Below, piece by piece: positions 27,238 through 36,600 of a stretch of 62,208 nucleotides of DNA. This DNA comes from Streptomyces sp. NRRL WC-3626. Its GTDB lineage: Bacteria; Actinomycetota; Actinomycetes; Streptomycetales; Streptomycetaceae. A model generated the notes under the pieces. It saw only the letters and a program-made list of their open reading frames with translations. It did no database searches and was not told the DNA's origin. Position 1 is the stretch's first letter, and each line of letters starts with the position of its first letter. The position numbers were made by a program, and so were the translations under genes. Where the stretch lies: contig NZ_JOCA01000032.1 in assembly GCF_000718785.1 (NCBI RefSeq), forward strand, positions 1 to 62,208, written 5' to 3'.

Positions 27238-28031
27238 GCACGGCCGCGCGCACCCACTGCTCCGTCGACGCCGACGGGCGGATCACCTTCCGTCTGCGCC
27301 CCCCGACGGCCGCGCCGGCCCGGCTGCTGCTGGTGCTGCGCCCCAAGAAGGGGCGGCCCGAGGAGTCCACCCACACCCTCGACCTCGAACCCCACGGCGA
27401 CGACGGCGAGTTCCGCGCCGTACTGGAACCGCTGCCCCGGCTCGCGGAGGGCCGCTGGGACGCCTATCTGCTGTCCGGCCCGGACGACGCGCGCGAGCGC
27501 CTGCTCCCCGGCCTGCGGGACCTGCGGACGCTCGTCGACGGAGGCACGCGCGAGCGGCCGTCACCGGTCGCGGTCCGGGCGCCGTACGCCACCCTGGACG
27601 GCTTCCTCGCGATACGGACCTGGCTGCGCCCCGCGCTCGCGGAGGCGGGCCCCGTCGGCGTCGACGGCGCGACGATGACGGTCCGCGTCCGCCTGCACGG
27701 CACGGAACCCGGCGCGGGGGCCGAGGCGGTACTGCGGTTGCGGGGGGACAAGGACACCGTCCGCAGCTACCCGGCGCGGACCGCGGAGGACGGCGGCCTC
27801 TCCTTCACCGTCGCCTGCGCGGACCTCACGACCGCCGTCGGCCGCGTCTGGAACGTCTTCGTCCGGCCCGCCGCCGGCGCCCGGCAGGTCAGGGTCGCCC
27901 GGCTCCTCGACGACCTGGCCGACCGCAAAGGCGTGTTCGTCCTTCCGCGGGTCACCGTGGACGGTCGCGTGGTCCGCCCCTACTACACGATCGACAACGA
28001 CCTCGCCGTCGAGGTGACCGCCGCCGACTGA
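27234..28031 (+). CDS. Beta-rich protein coupled to the glycosyltransferase (265 aa)
   Basis: I do not recognise the family firmly. Two similar all-beta modules are visible, about residues 8-110 and 125-235, each with RLR, TMTVRVRLHG or VLRLRG strands. The pattern suggests carbohydrate-binding or Ig-like modules, such as those appended to surface-polymer glycosyltransferases. There is no signal peptide. The ATGA overlap with the glycosyltransferase makes a partner or accessory role likely. The end VRPYYTIDNDLAVEV resembles proteins annotated only as transferase in Streptomyces. Confidence 0.7.
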   Translation: MSTAARTHCSVDADGRITFRLRPPTAAPARLLLVLRPKKGRPEESTHTLDLEPHGDDGEFRAVLEPLPRLAEGRWDAYLLSGPDDARERLLPGLRDLRTLVDGGTRERPSPVAVRAPYATLDGFLAIRTWLRPALAEAGPVGVDGATMTVRVRLHGTEPGAGAEAVLRLRGDKDTVRSYPARTAEDGGLSFTVACADLTTAVGRVWNVFVRPAAGARQVRVARLLDDLADRKGVFVLPRVTVDGRVVRPYYTIDNDLAVEVTAAD

Positions 28032-28139
28032 GCTGCCCCGGCCGCTGTGACGGGACGCACACGCGCGGGCGTTCCGCACCTGTCACATCCCGGTGCCCTG
28101 CCCGGTCGTCATGGTGACGGACGAGGAACAGAGGACACC

Positions 28140-29483
28140 ATGCGAGAGATCCTGATCGTCGGCGGCGGCTATGCGGGCTTCTACACCGCGTGGGGCCTGG
28201 AAAAGACACTGCGCAGGGGCGAGGCGCGGGTCACGGTCGTCGACCCCCGTCCCTACATGACGTACCAGCCGTTCCTGCCGGAGGTCACGGCCGGTTCCGT
28301 CGAGGCGCGGCACGCGGCGGTGTCCCTGCGCCGGCATCTGCGCCGCACCCGCCTCGTCGCCGGTTCCGTGACGGGCATCCGCCACGCCGACCGCACCGTG
28401 ACCGTGCGGCCGGCGCAGGGGGACGAGTACGAACTGGGCTACGACGTCCTGGTGGTGACCGCGGGCGCGGTCACCCGGACGTTCCCCGTGCCGGGACTGG
28501 ACCGGCAGGCCATCGGCCTCAAGCACGTGGAGGAGGCGGTCGCCGTACGGGACCGGCTGCTGACCGCGTTCGACCAGGCGGCCTCCCTGCCGGCCGGCGA
28601 CCCCGCCCGGCGCAAGCTGCTCACCGTCACCTTCGTCGGCGGCGGCTTCTCCGGGGTCGAGGGCTTCGGTGAACTGCTCTCCCTGGCCACCGCGATGCTC
28701 GACCGCTACCCCGAACTGGGCCCCGACGACCTCTCGTTCCACCTGGTCGAGGCACGCGACCGGATCCTGCCCGAGGTGACGGACCGGCCCGGCGCGTGGG
28801 TCGTGCGGGAACTGGAGCGGCGCGGTGCGCGGGTGCATCTGAACAGCCGGCTCCTCTCGGCGGTGGACGGGCACGTGGTGCTGTCCGGCGGAGAGGAGTA
28901 CGACTCGGAGCTGATCGTGTGGACCGCCGGCAACGCCTCCAACCCCGTGGTGCACAACCACACCGATCTGCCCGTCGACGAGCGGGGGCTGCTGGTGGTG
29001 CGGCCCGATCTGCGGGCCGGCACGGACGAGGCGCCGGTGCCGGACGCGTGGGCGGCCGGTGACGACGCGGCCGTGCCCGACCTGGCGTCGGACGTGCCGG
29101 GTGCGCGGACGGTGCCGAACGCCCAGCACGCGGTGCGGCAGGGCAAGCGGCTGGCGAAGAACCTCGTGGCCGATCTGCGGGGACGCCGGCCGCGGCCGTA
29201 CCGGCACGGCAGTCTCGGTGTGGTGGCCACGCTGGGACTGGGCCGGGGCGTCTTCGAGTTCCGGGGCATCGTCGTCAAGGGCTTCCCGGCGTGGCTGATG
29301 CACCGGGGCTACCACGTGCTGGCGGTCCCCACCTGGGAGCGGAAGATCCGCGTCCTCGCGGTCTGGCTGACCGCCGCCCTCTTCGGCCGCGACCTCGTCT
29401 CCCTGGCCTCCGTCCAGCACCCGCGCGACGCCTTCCTGGCGGGGGCGGCTCCGCGGGACGGGCGGGCCGACCGCGCCGCCTGA
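28140..29483 (+). CDS. NAD(P)/FAD-dependent oxidoreductase, type II NADH dehydrogenase-like
   Basis: A 447-aa two-dinucleotide-domain flavoprotein. The FAD motif ILIVGGGYAGFYTA is at the N-terminus and the NAD motif TFVGGGFSGVEGFGEL near residue 165. The AAGDDAAVPDL segment near 305 closes the FAD site. A C-terminal amphipathic or hydrophobic region (VLAVWLTAALFGRDLV) would attach it to the membrane, as in Ndh-2. It would pass electrons from NADH to quinone without proton pumping. The ATG follows AGAGGAC. It stands as a single gene. Confidence 0.85.
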   Translation: MREILIVGGGYAGFYTAWGLEKTLRRGEARVTVVDPRPYMTYQPFLPEVTAGSVEARHAAVSLRRHLRRTRLVAGSVTGIRHADRTVTVRPAQGDEYELGYDVLVVTAGAVTRTFPVPGLDRQAIGLKHVEEAVAVRDRLLTAFDQAASLPAGDPARRKLLTVTFVGGGFSGVEGFGELLSLATAMLDRYPELGPDDLSFHLVEARDRILPEVTDRPGAWVVRELERRGARVHLNSRLLSAVDGHVVLSGGEEYDSELIVWTAGNASNPVVHNHTDLPVDERGLLVVRPDLRAGTDEAPVPDAWAAGDDAAVPDLASDVPGARTVPNAQHAVRQGKRLAKNLVADLRGRRPRPYRHGSLGVVATLGLGRGVFEFRGIVVKGFPAWLMHRGYHVLAVPTWERKIRVLAVWLTAALFGRDLVSLASVQHPRDAFLAGAAPRDGRADRAA

Positions 29484-29548
29484 CCGGCCTCCCCCGGGTG
29501 GCCGTCCGAACCGTTCCGCCGTCCCGGCCGGTCGTTGTGATGCGCCGC

Positions 29549-29617
29549 ATCGTTCAAACGAACATCCGGGTACGGGGGAGGGGCCTCGTTTGAACGATTC
29601 ATCCTCCACTGAACGAT
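29549..29617. promoter_or_regulatory. Paired 13-bp inverted operator boxes plus a third half-box
   Basis: ATCGTTCAAACGA (29549-29561) and its exact reverse complement TCGTTTGAACGAT (29586-29598) lie 24 bp apart. A third TGAACGAT occurs at 29610-29617. They precede the hydroxyacid dehydrogenase/DUF2264 operon and look like binding sites for a sugar- or uronate-responsive repressor. No candidate regulator gene is adjacent. Confidence 0.65.
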
Positions 29618-29697
29618 CTGTTGACCGTTCGCCGGTGGAGCGTCGAGGATTTCCGTGTCAGCCGTGTCGCCCCGCACGCCCGAACCCGGGAGGCACC

Positions 29698-30711
29698 ATG
29701 CCCGGCCCACGCCCGCGCGCCGCGCTGGCCATGTCCCCGGACGTCGCCTCCGCCGTCCTCGACGAGGAGTCGCTCACCGCGCTCGCCGCGCTGTGCGACC
29801 TCGCACCGCCCCCGGTCCTGGACGACCTGAGCACGCCCCGCGCCCGCGGTGTGCTCGCCGGCATCGACCTGCTGGTCACCGGCTGGGGCTGCCCGCCCCT
29901 GGGCGCGGAGGTGCTGCGGGCGGCGCCCCGGCTGCGGGCCGTCGTGCACACCGCGGGCAGCGTACGAGGCCATGTCACCGACGCCTGCTGGGAACGCGGC
30001 ATCGAGGTGTCCTCCGCCGCCGCGGCCAACGCCGTCCCTGTCGCCGAGTACACCCTCGCGATGATCCTGCTCACCGGCAAGCAGGTCCTTGAGAGCGCGC
30101 GCGAGTACCGCGCCGCCCGCACCCGCCCGGACTGGCTGCGCACCTCCCGCGCGGTCGGCAACCACCGCCGTACGATCGGCATCCTGTCCGCCTCCCTCGT
30201 CGGCCGCCGCGTCATCGAGCTGCTGCGCCCGCACGACGTCGACGTGCTGCTGTACGACCCGTTCGTCGACGAGGCGGGGGCCAGGGAACTGGGCGCGGAG
30301 CGCGTGGACCTGACGGAGCTCTTCCGGCGCGGCGACACCGTGAGCGTGCACACCCCGCTGCTGCCCGAGACCCGCGGACTGGTCGGCGCCGAACTGATCG
30401 GCTCCATGCGCCCCGACGCCGTACTGATCAACACCGCGCGGGGCGCCGTCGTCGACCAGGACGCGCTCGCCGAAGCCGCCGCGGCCGGCCGGATCCGCGC
30501 CGTGCTCGATGTGACCGATCCAGAAGTCCTGCCGCCGGAGCACCCGTTGTGGCGGTGCGACAACGTGCTCCTCACCCCCCACCTCGCCGGCTCCCAGGGC
30601 AACGAGTGGCGCCGGCTCGCCGATCTCGCCCTCTCGGAGATCGCGCGCTGGGCGTCCGGAGCGGGCTTCCTCCATCCCGTACGACGCGAAAGGCTGGCCT
30701 TCCTGGCATGA
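29698..30711 (+). CDS. D-isomer-specific 2-hydroxyacid dehydrogenase
   Basis: A 337-aa NAD-dependent dehydrogenase. The NAD-binding glycine loop is altered: GILSASLVGRRVIELL replaces the usual GxGxxG. Catalytic features remain: INTARGAVVDQDAL (Arg), DVTDPEVLPPEHPLW (Glu) and TPHLAGS (His), as in phosphoglycerate/glyoxylate reductases. The start follows GGGAGG. It shares an operon with the DUF2264 protein (ATGA overlap). The pair could process a sugar acid released from polysaccharide; this fits the paired operator upstream, but the substrate is not known. Confidence 0.87.
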   Translation: MPGPRPRAALAMSPDVASAVLDEESLTALAALCDLAPPPVLDDLSTPRARGVLAGIDLLVTGWGCPPLGAEVLRAAPRLRAVVHTAGSVRGHVTDACWERGIEVSSAAAANAVPVAEYTLAMILLTGKQVLESAREYRAARTRPDWLRTSRAVGNHRRTIGILSASLVGRRVIELLRPHDVDVLLYDPFVDEAGARELGAERVDLTELFRRGDTVSVHTPLLPETRGLVGAELIGSMRPDAVLINTARGAVVDQDALAEAAAAGRIRAVLDVTDPEVLPPEHPLWRCDNVLLTPHLAGSQGNEWRRLADLALSEIARWASGAGFLHPVRRERLAFLA

Positions 30712-32603
30712 GTGTCCCCTTCGAACTGCCCGCCGAGGACCGTCGTTCGAGCCCCCGTACCGGATACACCCGCGCCCACTGGGAGGCCATGGCCGACGGA
30801 CTGCTCGCCTCGGCCTGGCGCTGGAGCACCCCCGGCTGCGCGCTGCTGGACCTGCCGGGACGCCCCTCCCGCTCGGGGGTGCGCTCCGACGGACTCGAGG
30901 GCTACGCCAGGACGTTCCTCGCCGCCGCCTTCCGGGTCGCGGGCTCAGGCGGCGACGATCCCCACGGACTCCTCGAGCGGTACGCGAGCGGACTCGCCGC
31001 CGGTACCCGCACACCGGGCCGTGACGACACCGAGTCCTGGCCGCTGATCCTCGGCCACGAATCCCAGGGCCAGCCCATGGTCGAGTCGGCGTCGGTCGCG
31101 CTCGGACTGCGGCTCACCGCCCCCTGGTTGTGGCGGCGGCTCGACTCCGGTGTGCAGGACCGCGCGGAGGAGTGGCTGCGGGGGTCGCTGCGGCACACCC
31201 CGGCGCCCAACAACTGGTACCTCTTCCCGTACACGGTGGCCGGATTCCTGGAGTCCGTCGGGCGCGGCGACGCCGGGACGGCCGCCGCCCGGCAGCGGGC
31301 ACGGGAACTGCTGGAGGACTGGTACCGGGGCGACGGCTGGTACGCCGACGGCGACGGGCGCGCCTTCGACCACTACAACGGCTGGGCGCTGCACCTGTAC
31401 CCGGTCCTCGACGCGCATCTCGCGGGCGACGCCGAGGCGCTGGCGCGTCACGGCGCACGCCTGCGCACCCATCTGGAGGGCCTCGCCCTGATGTTCGGCG
31501 GGGACGGGGCGCCGCTGCACTTCGGCCGCTCACTGACGTACCGCTTCGCGGCCTCGGCGGCCGTCTCCCTCGGCGCGGTCACCGGCCACACCCCGCTGAC
31601 CCCGGGCGCCTCGCGCCGTATCGCCAGCGGCAGTCTGCGCCACTTCCTCGACCGGGGCGCGCTGACCGCCGACGGTCTGCTGAGCCTCGGCTGGTACGGC
31701 CCCCACGAGGCGAGTCTGCAGTGCTACTCGGGTCCGGCGTCGCCGTACTGGGCCTCGAAGGCCTTCACCGCCCTGCTCGCGCCCGCGGACCACGCCTTCT
31801 GGACGGCCACCGAGGATCCGGCGCCGGTGGAGGAGTCCGACCACGTGCTGGCACTGCCCGCGCCGGGACTGCTGGTCCAGGCGACCCGGAGCGACGGCGT
31901 CGTACGGCTGCACAACCACGGCAGCGACCATGTGCGCCCGCACGAGGGCGAGTCGGCGGCCGACGACGACCCGCACTACGGGCGCCAGGCGTACTCCACG
32001 CGCACCGGCCCCACCGCACCCGGCAATGTCGCCGACAACCATCTGTCGGTGGAGACCGGTGGCCGGCGCAGTGTGCGCCGCCGCATCCACCCGCTGGGCG
32101 CGGGACACGGCGACGGCTGGGGCTGGGCGGCGTCCTGGCACCGGCCGGTGTTCGCCGGCGGCCCGCCCATGGTGCCGGGCCTGCGGGTGGAGAGCGTCAC
32201 GGTGGTACGCGGCCGCCACGAACTGCGGGCGCACCGGGTGGTGGGGGCGCCGGAGGGCTCCCGAGTCACCCACACCGGCTGGGCCACCGGCCCGGAGGAG
32301 TCACTGACCTCCGCCCTGCGCGGCCTTCACGGCTGGGACGGTCCCGCGGCCGACCCGGTCCGCGCCCCCCAGGGCACGGCCTGGACCCGCTGGGCACAGG
32401 TTCCGCGCCTCACCGGGGCGTGCGGGGGCACCTCCGTGCACGTCGCCCTGGCATGCCTCACGGCGGACGCGGACACCGCGCCCCTGCCGGAGGCGGTCGA
32501 CGAGGTCCGGGTGACCGGCGGGGCGGTCGAGGCCGTCTGGGCCGACGGGGCCCGTACCAGGATCACCTTCGAGCCGGTGGAGGTGCGTCACACGGAGCGG
32601 TGA
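30708..32603 (+). CDS. DUF2264 domain protein, predicted polysaccharide-active enzyme
   Basis: A 631-aa cytoplasmic protein of the DUF2264 type, with an alpha/alpha-toroid first half (residues 20-380, containing WYLFPYTVAGFLE, DGRAFDHYNGWALHLYP and FGRSLTYRFAASAA) and a beta-sandwich second half (about 395-625). These features are like heparinase-type lyases and unsaturated glucuronyl hydrolases. There is no signal peptide, so it probably acts on an imported oligosaccharide. It is coupled to the 2-hydroxyacid dehydrogenase by ATGA overlap. Catalytic residues are not established, so activity is inferred from fold and context. Confidence 0.8.
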   Translation: MSVPFELPAEDRRSSPRTGYTRAHWEAMADGLLASAWRWSTPGCALLDLPGRPSRSGVRSDGLEGYARTFLAAAFRVAGSGGDDPHGLLERYASGLAAGTRTPGRDDTESWPLILGHESQGQPMVESASVALGLRLTAPWLWRRLDSGVQDRAEEWLRGSLRHTPAPNNWYLFPYTVAGFLESVGRGDAGTAAARQRARELLEDWYRGDGWYADGDGRAFDHYNGWALHLYPVLDAHLAGDAEALARHGARLRTHLEGLALMFGGDGAPLHFGRSLTYRFAASAAVSLGAVTGHTPLTPGASRRIASGSLRHFLDRGALTADGLLSLGWYGPHEASLQCYSGPASPYWASKAFTALLAPADHAFWTATEDPAPVEESDHVLALPAPGLLVQATRSDGVVRLHNHGSDHVRPHEGESAADDDPHYGRQAYSTRTGPTAPGNVADNHLSVETGGRRSVRRRIHPLGAGHGDGWGWAASWHRPVFAGGPPMVPGLRVESVTVVRGRHELRAHRVVGAPEGSRVTHTGWATGPEESLTSALRGLHGWDGPAADPVRAPQGTAWTRWAQVPRLTGACGGTSVHVALACLTADADTAPLPEAVDEVRVTGGAVEAVWADGARTRITFEPVEVRHTER

Positions 32604-32618
32604 GCGGACGGCGTCGCG

Positions 32619-33380
32619 TCAGGACCGCGCCGCCTCCTCGGCCTTCGGGGCCTGCCCGGCGCCGTCGGGCGCGGTGTAGAACACCGACGAACCCTGCTTG
32701 GAACGCTGGGCCCGGTTGCGGGCGACGAGGCCCTCAAGCGTGCTGCGCACGACCGTGGTCTTCACGGTACGCCCGGGGAGCGCCTGCTCCAGCGCACCGG
32801 CGATCTCCGCCGCCGAGCGCGGCTCGCTCTGCTCACCCAGGTGCCGGCTGACGAGTTCGACGAGCTTGGGCCCGTCCGTCTTCGTCGCCCCGGCCTTCGT
32901 GCTGTCCGTCTTCGGCCGCTCCGTCCCGGGCCGCCGCGCCTTCGCGGCGGCCGGCTTGTGCGCGGACCTCTCCGGCACGGCCGGCTTCCCGGCGGCCGCC
33001 TTGCCGGACGTGGCGCGCGCCGACACCTTCCGCGCGCGCTTCGGCTTCTGCGCAGCCGCCTCGGCCCCGCTCTTCCCGCGCGGTGCAGGCACGGTCGTAC
33101 CGCCCGGCACGGTGCCGGCCGCGGACGCCTCCACGGCCTCTGGCCGCGGCTCCGGTCCGGGATCCGTCACGGCCTCCGCGGCCACCGAGGTGAGCCCCAG
33201 CGCCTGCCGCATGTTCACCAGCACGGTGTGATCGTGCTGAAGCACGGTCAACTGCTCCTGCAGCGCCACGATCTCGGCGGTGATCCGCTCCTGCTCCTTG
33301 ACGTTGCGCTCCAGGTCGCCCGCCACCTGGGCGGAGTACTGCGACGTGAGATCGGTGGCTGCGGTCGGGCTCTCGGACAT
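32619..33380 (-). CDS. Coiled-coil protein with basic linker and winged-helix-like C-terminus
   Basis: A 253-aa protein in three parts: an N-terminal coiled coil (about residues 20-65, EQERITAEIVALQEQLTVLQHD), a long Lys/Ala/Pro-rich basic linker (80-165) like those of histone-like proteins, and a C-terminal globular domain (170-240, LVELVSRHLGEQ, AAEIAGALEQ, LEGLVARNRAQRSKQGSSVFYTA) with the helix-helix-helix-wing pattern of a winged helix. The layout suggests a nucleoid-associated or transcription-related DNA-binding protein. The ATG follows AAAGAGG. It converges with the DUF2264 gene. Confidence 0.65.
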   Translation of the reverse strand: MSESPTAATDLTSQYSAQVAGDLERNVKEQERITAEIVALQEQLTVLQHDHTVLVNMRQALGLTSVAAEAVTDPGPEPRPEAVEASAAGTVPGGTTVPAPRGKSGAEAAAQKPKRARKVSARATSGKAAAGKPAVPERSAHKPAAAKARRPGTERPKTDSTKAGATKTDGPKLVELVSRHLGEQSEPRSAAEIAGALEQALPGRTVKTTVVRSTLEGLVARNRAQRSKQGSSVFYTAPDGAGQAPKAEEAARS

Positions 33381-33687
33381 GGCGCTGCCTCTTTCTGCCT
33401 GTTGGTTCCCCCGGTGGCCAGCCATGGTACGGCCGCACGCGGTTGACCGTTTCTGCTGCGAGGCCACCGGTTGACGTCCGCGCGCGGCGCCGGCCACGCC
33501 TCCGCTCCCCAGGACGTTGTGTCCATGCCATTGACAAGCAGGACGCGAGCCGGAAACTTCAATCCAGAACGCGCAAGAAATCAACTGCGCATCGCAAAAG
33601 TCGAACCAGGCCATGGCAGTTCATGGCAGAAGCATCGACTGCCCGGTTCGCCGTCCGCCCCGACCCCCGCCGTGGAACGAGGACTTG
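33381..33687. promoter_or_regulatory. Divergent promoter region upstream of the GH87 gene
   Basis: This 307-bp gap has no supported gene. A housekeeping-like -35 TTGACA at 33531-33536, with AAACTT 17 bp downstream at 33554-33559, could serve the glucanase gene. That leaves a leader of about 120 nt that is relatively A-rich. No clear operator was found. Confidence 0.4.
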
Positions 33688-36600
33688 ATGAGACGGAAGC
33701 GTTTCGGCCTACGGACGATCACCGGCCTGCTCCTGGCCGGCCTGGTCGCCGTCGGGCTCCCATCCACAACGGCCGGCGCCGCGGCCCCAGCGGCCCGCGG
33801 CCCCAACCTGGCGCTCGGCAAGAGCGTCACGGCCGGCGGCTCCCACGCCGGCTACCCCGCCGCCCACGTGACCGACGGCAGCCAACTGAGCTACTGGGAA
33901 GGGCCGACGGGCGCCTTCCCGCAGTGGATCCGCGTCGACCTCGGCGGTACCGTCGAGGCCGAGGAGGTCGTCCTCGAACTGCCCACCGCCTGGGAGGCCC
34001 GCGCCCAGACCCTCACGGTCGAGGGCAGCACCGACGGCTCCACCTTCACCAGCCTGTCCGGGTCCGCGGCCCACCGCTTCGATCCCGAGTCCGGCAACAC
34101 GGTCACCATCGGCTTCCCCGCCCGCGGCATACGCCACATCCGCGTCCAGGTGAGCGCCAACACCGGCTGGAACGCCGCCCAGTTGTCCGAGATCGAGGTC
34201 TACGGCGGTGACGACGGCGGTGACCCCGGGGAACCGCCGGTCGACGGCACCAACCTGTCGCTCGGCAAGCCGATCGAAGCGTCCTCCACAATTCACTCGT
34301 TCGTGGCGACCAACGCCAACGACGGGCAGCTGAACACCTACTGGGAGTCCAACGGCCACCCCGCCGCACTCACCGTCCGGCTGGGCGCCAACGCCGACCT
34401 CAGCGCCGTCGTCGTCAGGCTCAACCCCGACGCCGCCTGGGCGCAACGCACCCAGAGCATCGCAGTCCTGGGCAGGGAACAGTCCTCGGGCGACTTCACC
34501 GCACTCAAGGCCCGCACCGACTACACCTTCGACCCCGGCTCCGGCGGCAACACCGTCACCATCCCGGTCACCGGCCGCTACGCCGACGTGCGGCTGGACT
34601 TCACCCGCAACTCCGCCGGATACGGCGCCCAGGTCGCCGAGTTGCAGGTCATGGGCACCGCCGCGCCCAACCCCGACCTGATCGTCTCCGACCTCGGCTG
34701 GACACCGGCGTCCCCGACCGAGACGGACGCCGTCACCGTGCGCGCGACCGTGCGCAACGCCGGGTCGGCCGCCTCCGCCGCCGCCACCCTCGACGTCAGC
34801 CTGGAAGGCACCGTCGCGGGCAGCGCCCCCGTCGGCGCGCTCGCCGCGGGCGCCTCCACGACCGTGTCCGTGGACGTGGGCAGGCGCGCGCAGGGCAGCT
34901 ACACCGTCTCCGCCGTGGTCGACCCCACGGACACCGTCCCCGAACAGGACGACACCAACAACAGCCGCACCGCGACGGGCAAGCTCACCGTCACGCAGAG
35001 CCCCGGCCCCGATCTGGAGGTGCGGAGCATCGGGACCGACCCGGCGAGCCCCGCCACGGGCGCGTCGGTGTCCTTCACCGTCTCCGTGCACAACCGGGGC
35101 ACCTCGGCGGCCGCCGGCTCCGTGACCCGGCTCGCCGTCGGCGACAGAACGTTCGACGGCACCACCGGGACCATCGCCGCCGGCGCCACCGCCGAGGTCG
35201 CCATCGGCGGCACCTGGACCGCCACCGGCGGCGCGAGCATCCTCACCGCCACCGCGGACGCCACGGACACCGTCGACGAGACCAACGAGAACAACAACAT
35301 CCTCACCCGCTCGATCGTCGTCGGACGCGGTGCCGCCGTGCCGTACACCGAGTACGAGGCGGAGGACGGCGGCTACCGGGGCACCCTCCTCACCGCCGAC
35401 GCCGAACGCACCTTCGGCCACACCAACTTCGCCACCGAGTCCTCCGGACGCGAGTCGGTCCGCCTCGACTCCACCGGCCAGTACGTCCAGTTCAGCTCCA
35501 CGAACCCGGCCAACTCCATCGTCGTACGCAACTCCGTCCCCGACGCCCCCGGAGGCGGCGGCGCCGAGACCACCCTCAGCCTCTACGCCGACGGCGAGTT
35601 CGTGCAGAAGATCGGCCTCAGCTCCAAGCACAGCTGGCTCTACGGCACCACCGACGACCCCGAGGGACTCACCAACACCCCGGGGAGCGACGCCCGCCGG
35701 CTGTTCGACGAGTCCCACGCGCTGCTCGGCGCGACCTACCCGGCGGGCACCGTCTTCCGGCTCCAGCGCGACGCCGACGACAACGCAGCCTTCCACATCG
35801 TCGACCTGGTGGACCTGGAGCAGGTCGCACCGGCCGCCGACAAGCCGGCCGGCTGTGTCTCCATCACCGAGTACGGCGCCGTGCCCAACGACGGGATCGA
35901 CGACACCGACGCCCTCCAGCGCGCCGTGACCGCCGACCAGAACGGGCGGATCGACTGTGTGTGGATCCCGCCGGGCCAGTGGCGCCAGGAGCAGAAGATC
36001 CTCACCGACGACCCCCAGAACCGCGGCCAGTACAACCAGGTCGGCATCCGCGACGTCACCGTCCGGGGCGCCGGCATGTGGCACTCCCAGCTCTACACGC
36101 TCACACCGCCGCACCAGGCGGGCGGCATCAACCACCCCCACGAGGGCAACTTCGGCTTCGACATCGACGACAACACCAGGATCTCGGACATCGCCATCTT
36201 CGGCTCGGGCACCATCCGCGGCGGCGACGGGGGAGCCGAGGGCGGGGTCGGCCTCAACGGCCGGTTCGGCAAGAACACCAGGATCAGCAACGTGTGGATC
36301 GAGCACGCCAACGTCGGAGTCTGGGTGGGCCGCGACTACAGCAACATCCCCGAGCTGTGGAACCCGGCCGACGGACTGGAGTTCACCGGCATGCGGATCC
36401 GCGACACCTACGCCGACGGTGTCAACTTCGCCAACGGCACCCGCAATTCCTCGGTGGAGAACTCGTCACTGCGCAACACCGGCGACGACGCGCTGGCGGT
36501 GTGGGCGAGCAAATACGTCAAGAACACCTCGACCGACATCGGCCACGACAACCACTTCCGCAACAACACCGTCCAACTGCCCTGGCGCGCCAACGGGATC

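Noticed and set aside
33709..36306. 865-aa minus-strand ORF inside the glucanase gene
   Set aside because: Gly/Val/Ala-rich antisense shadow of a multi-domain gene with recognisable modules.
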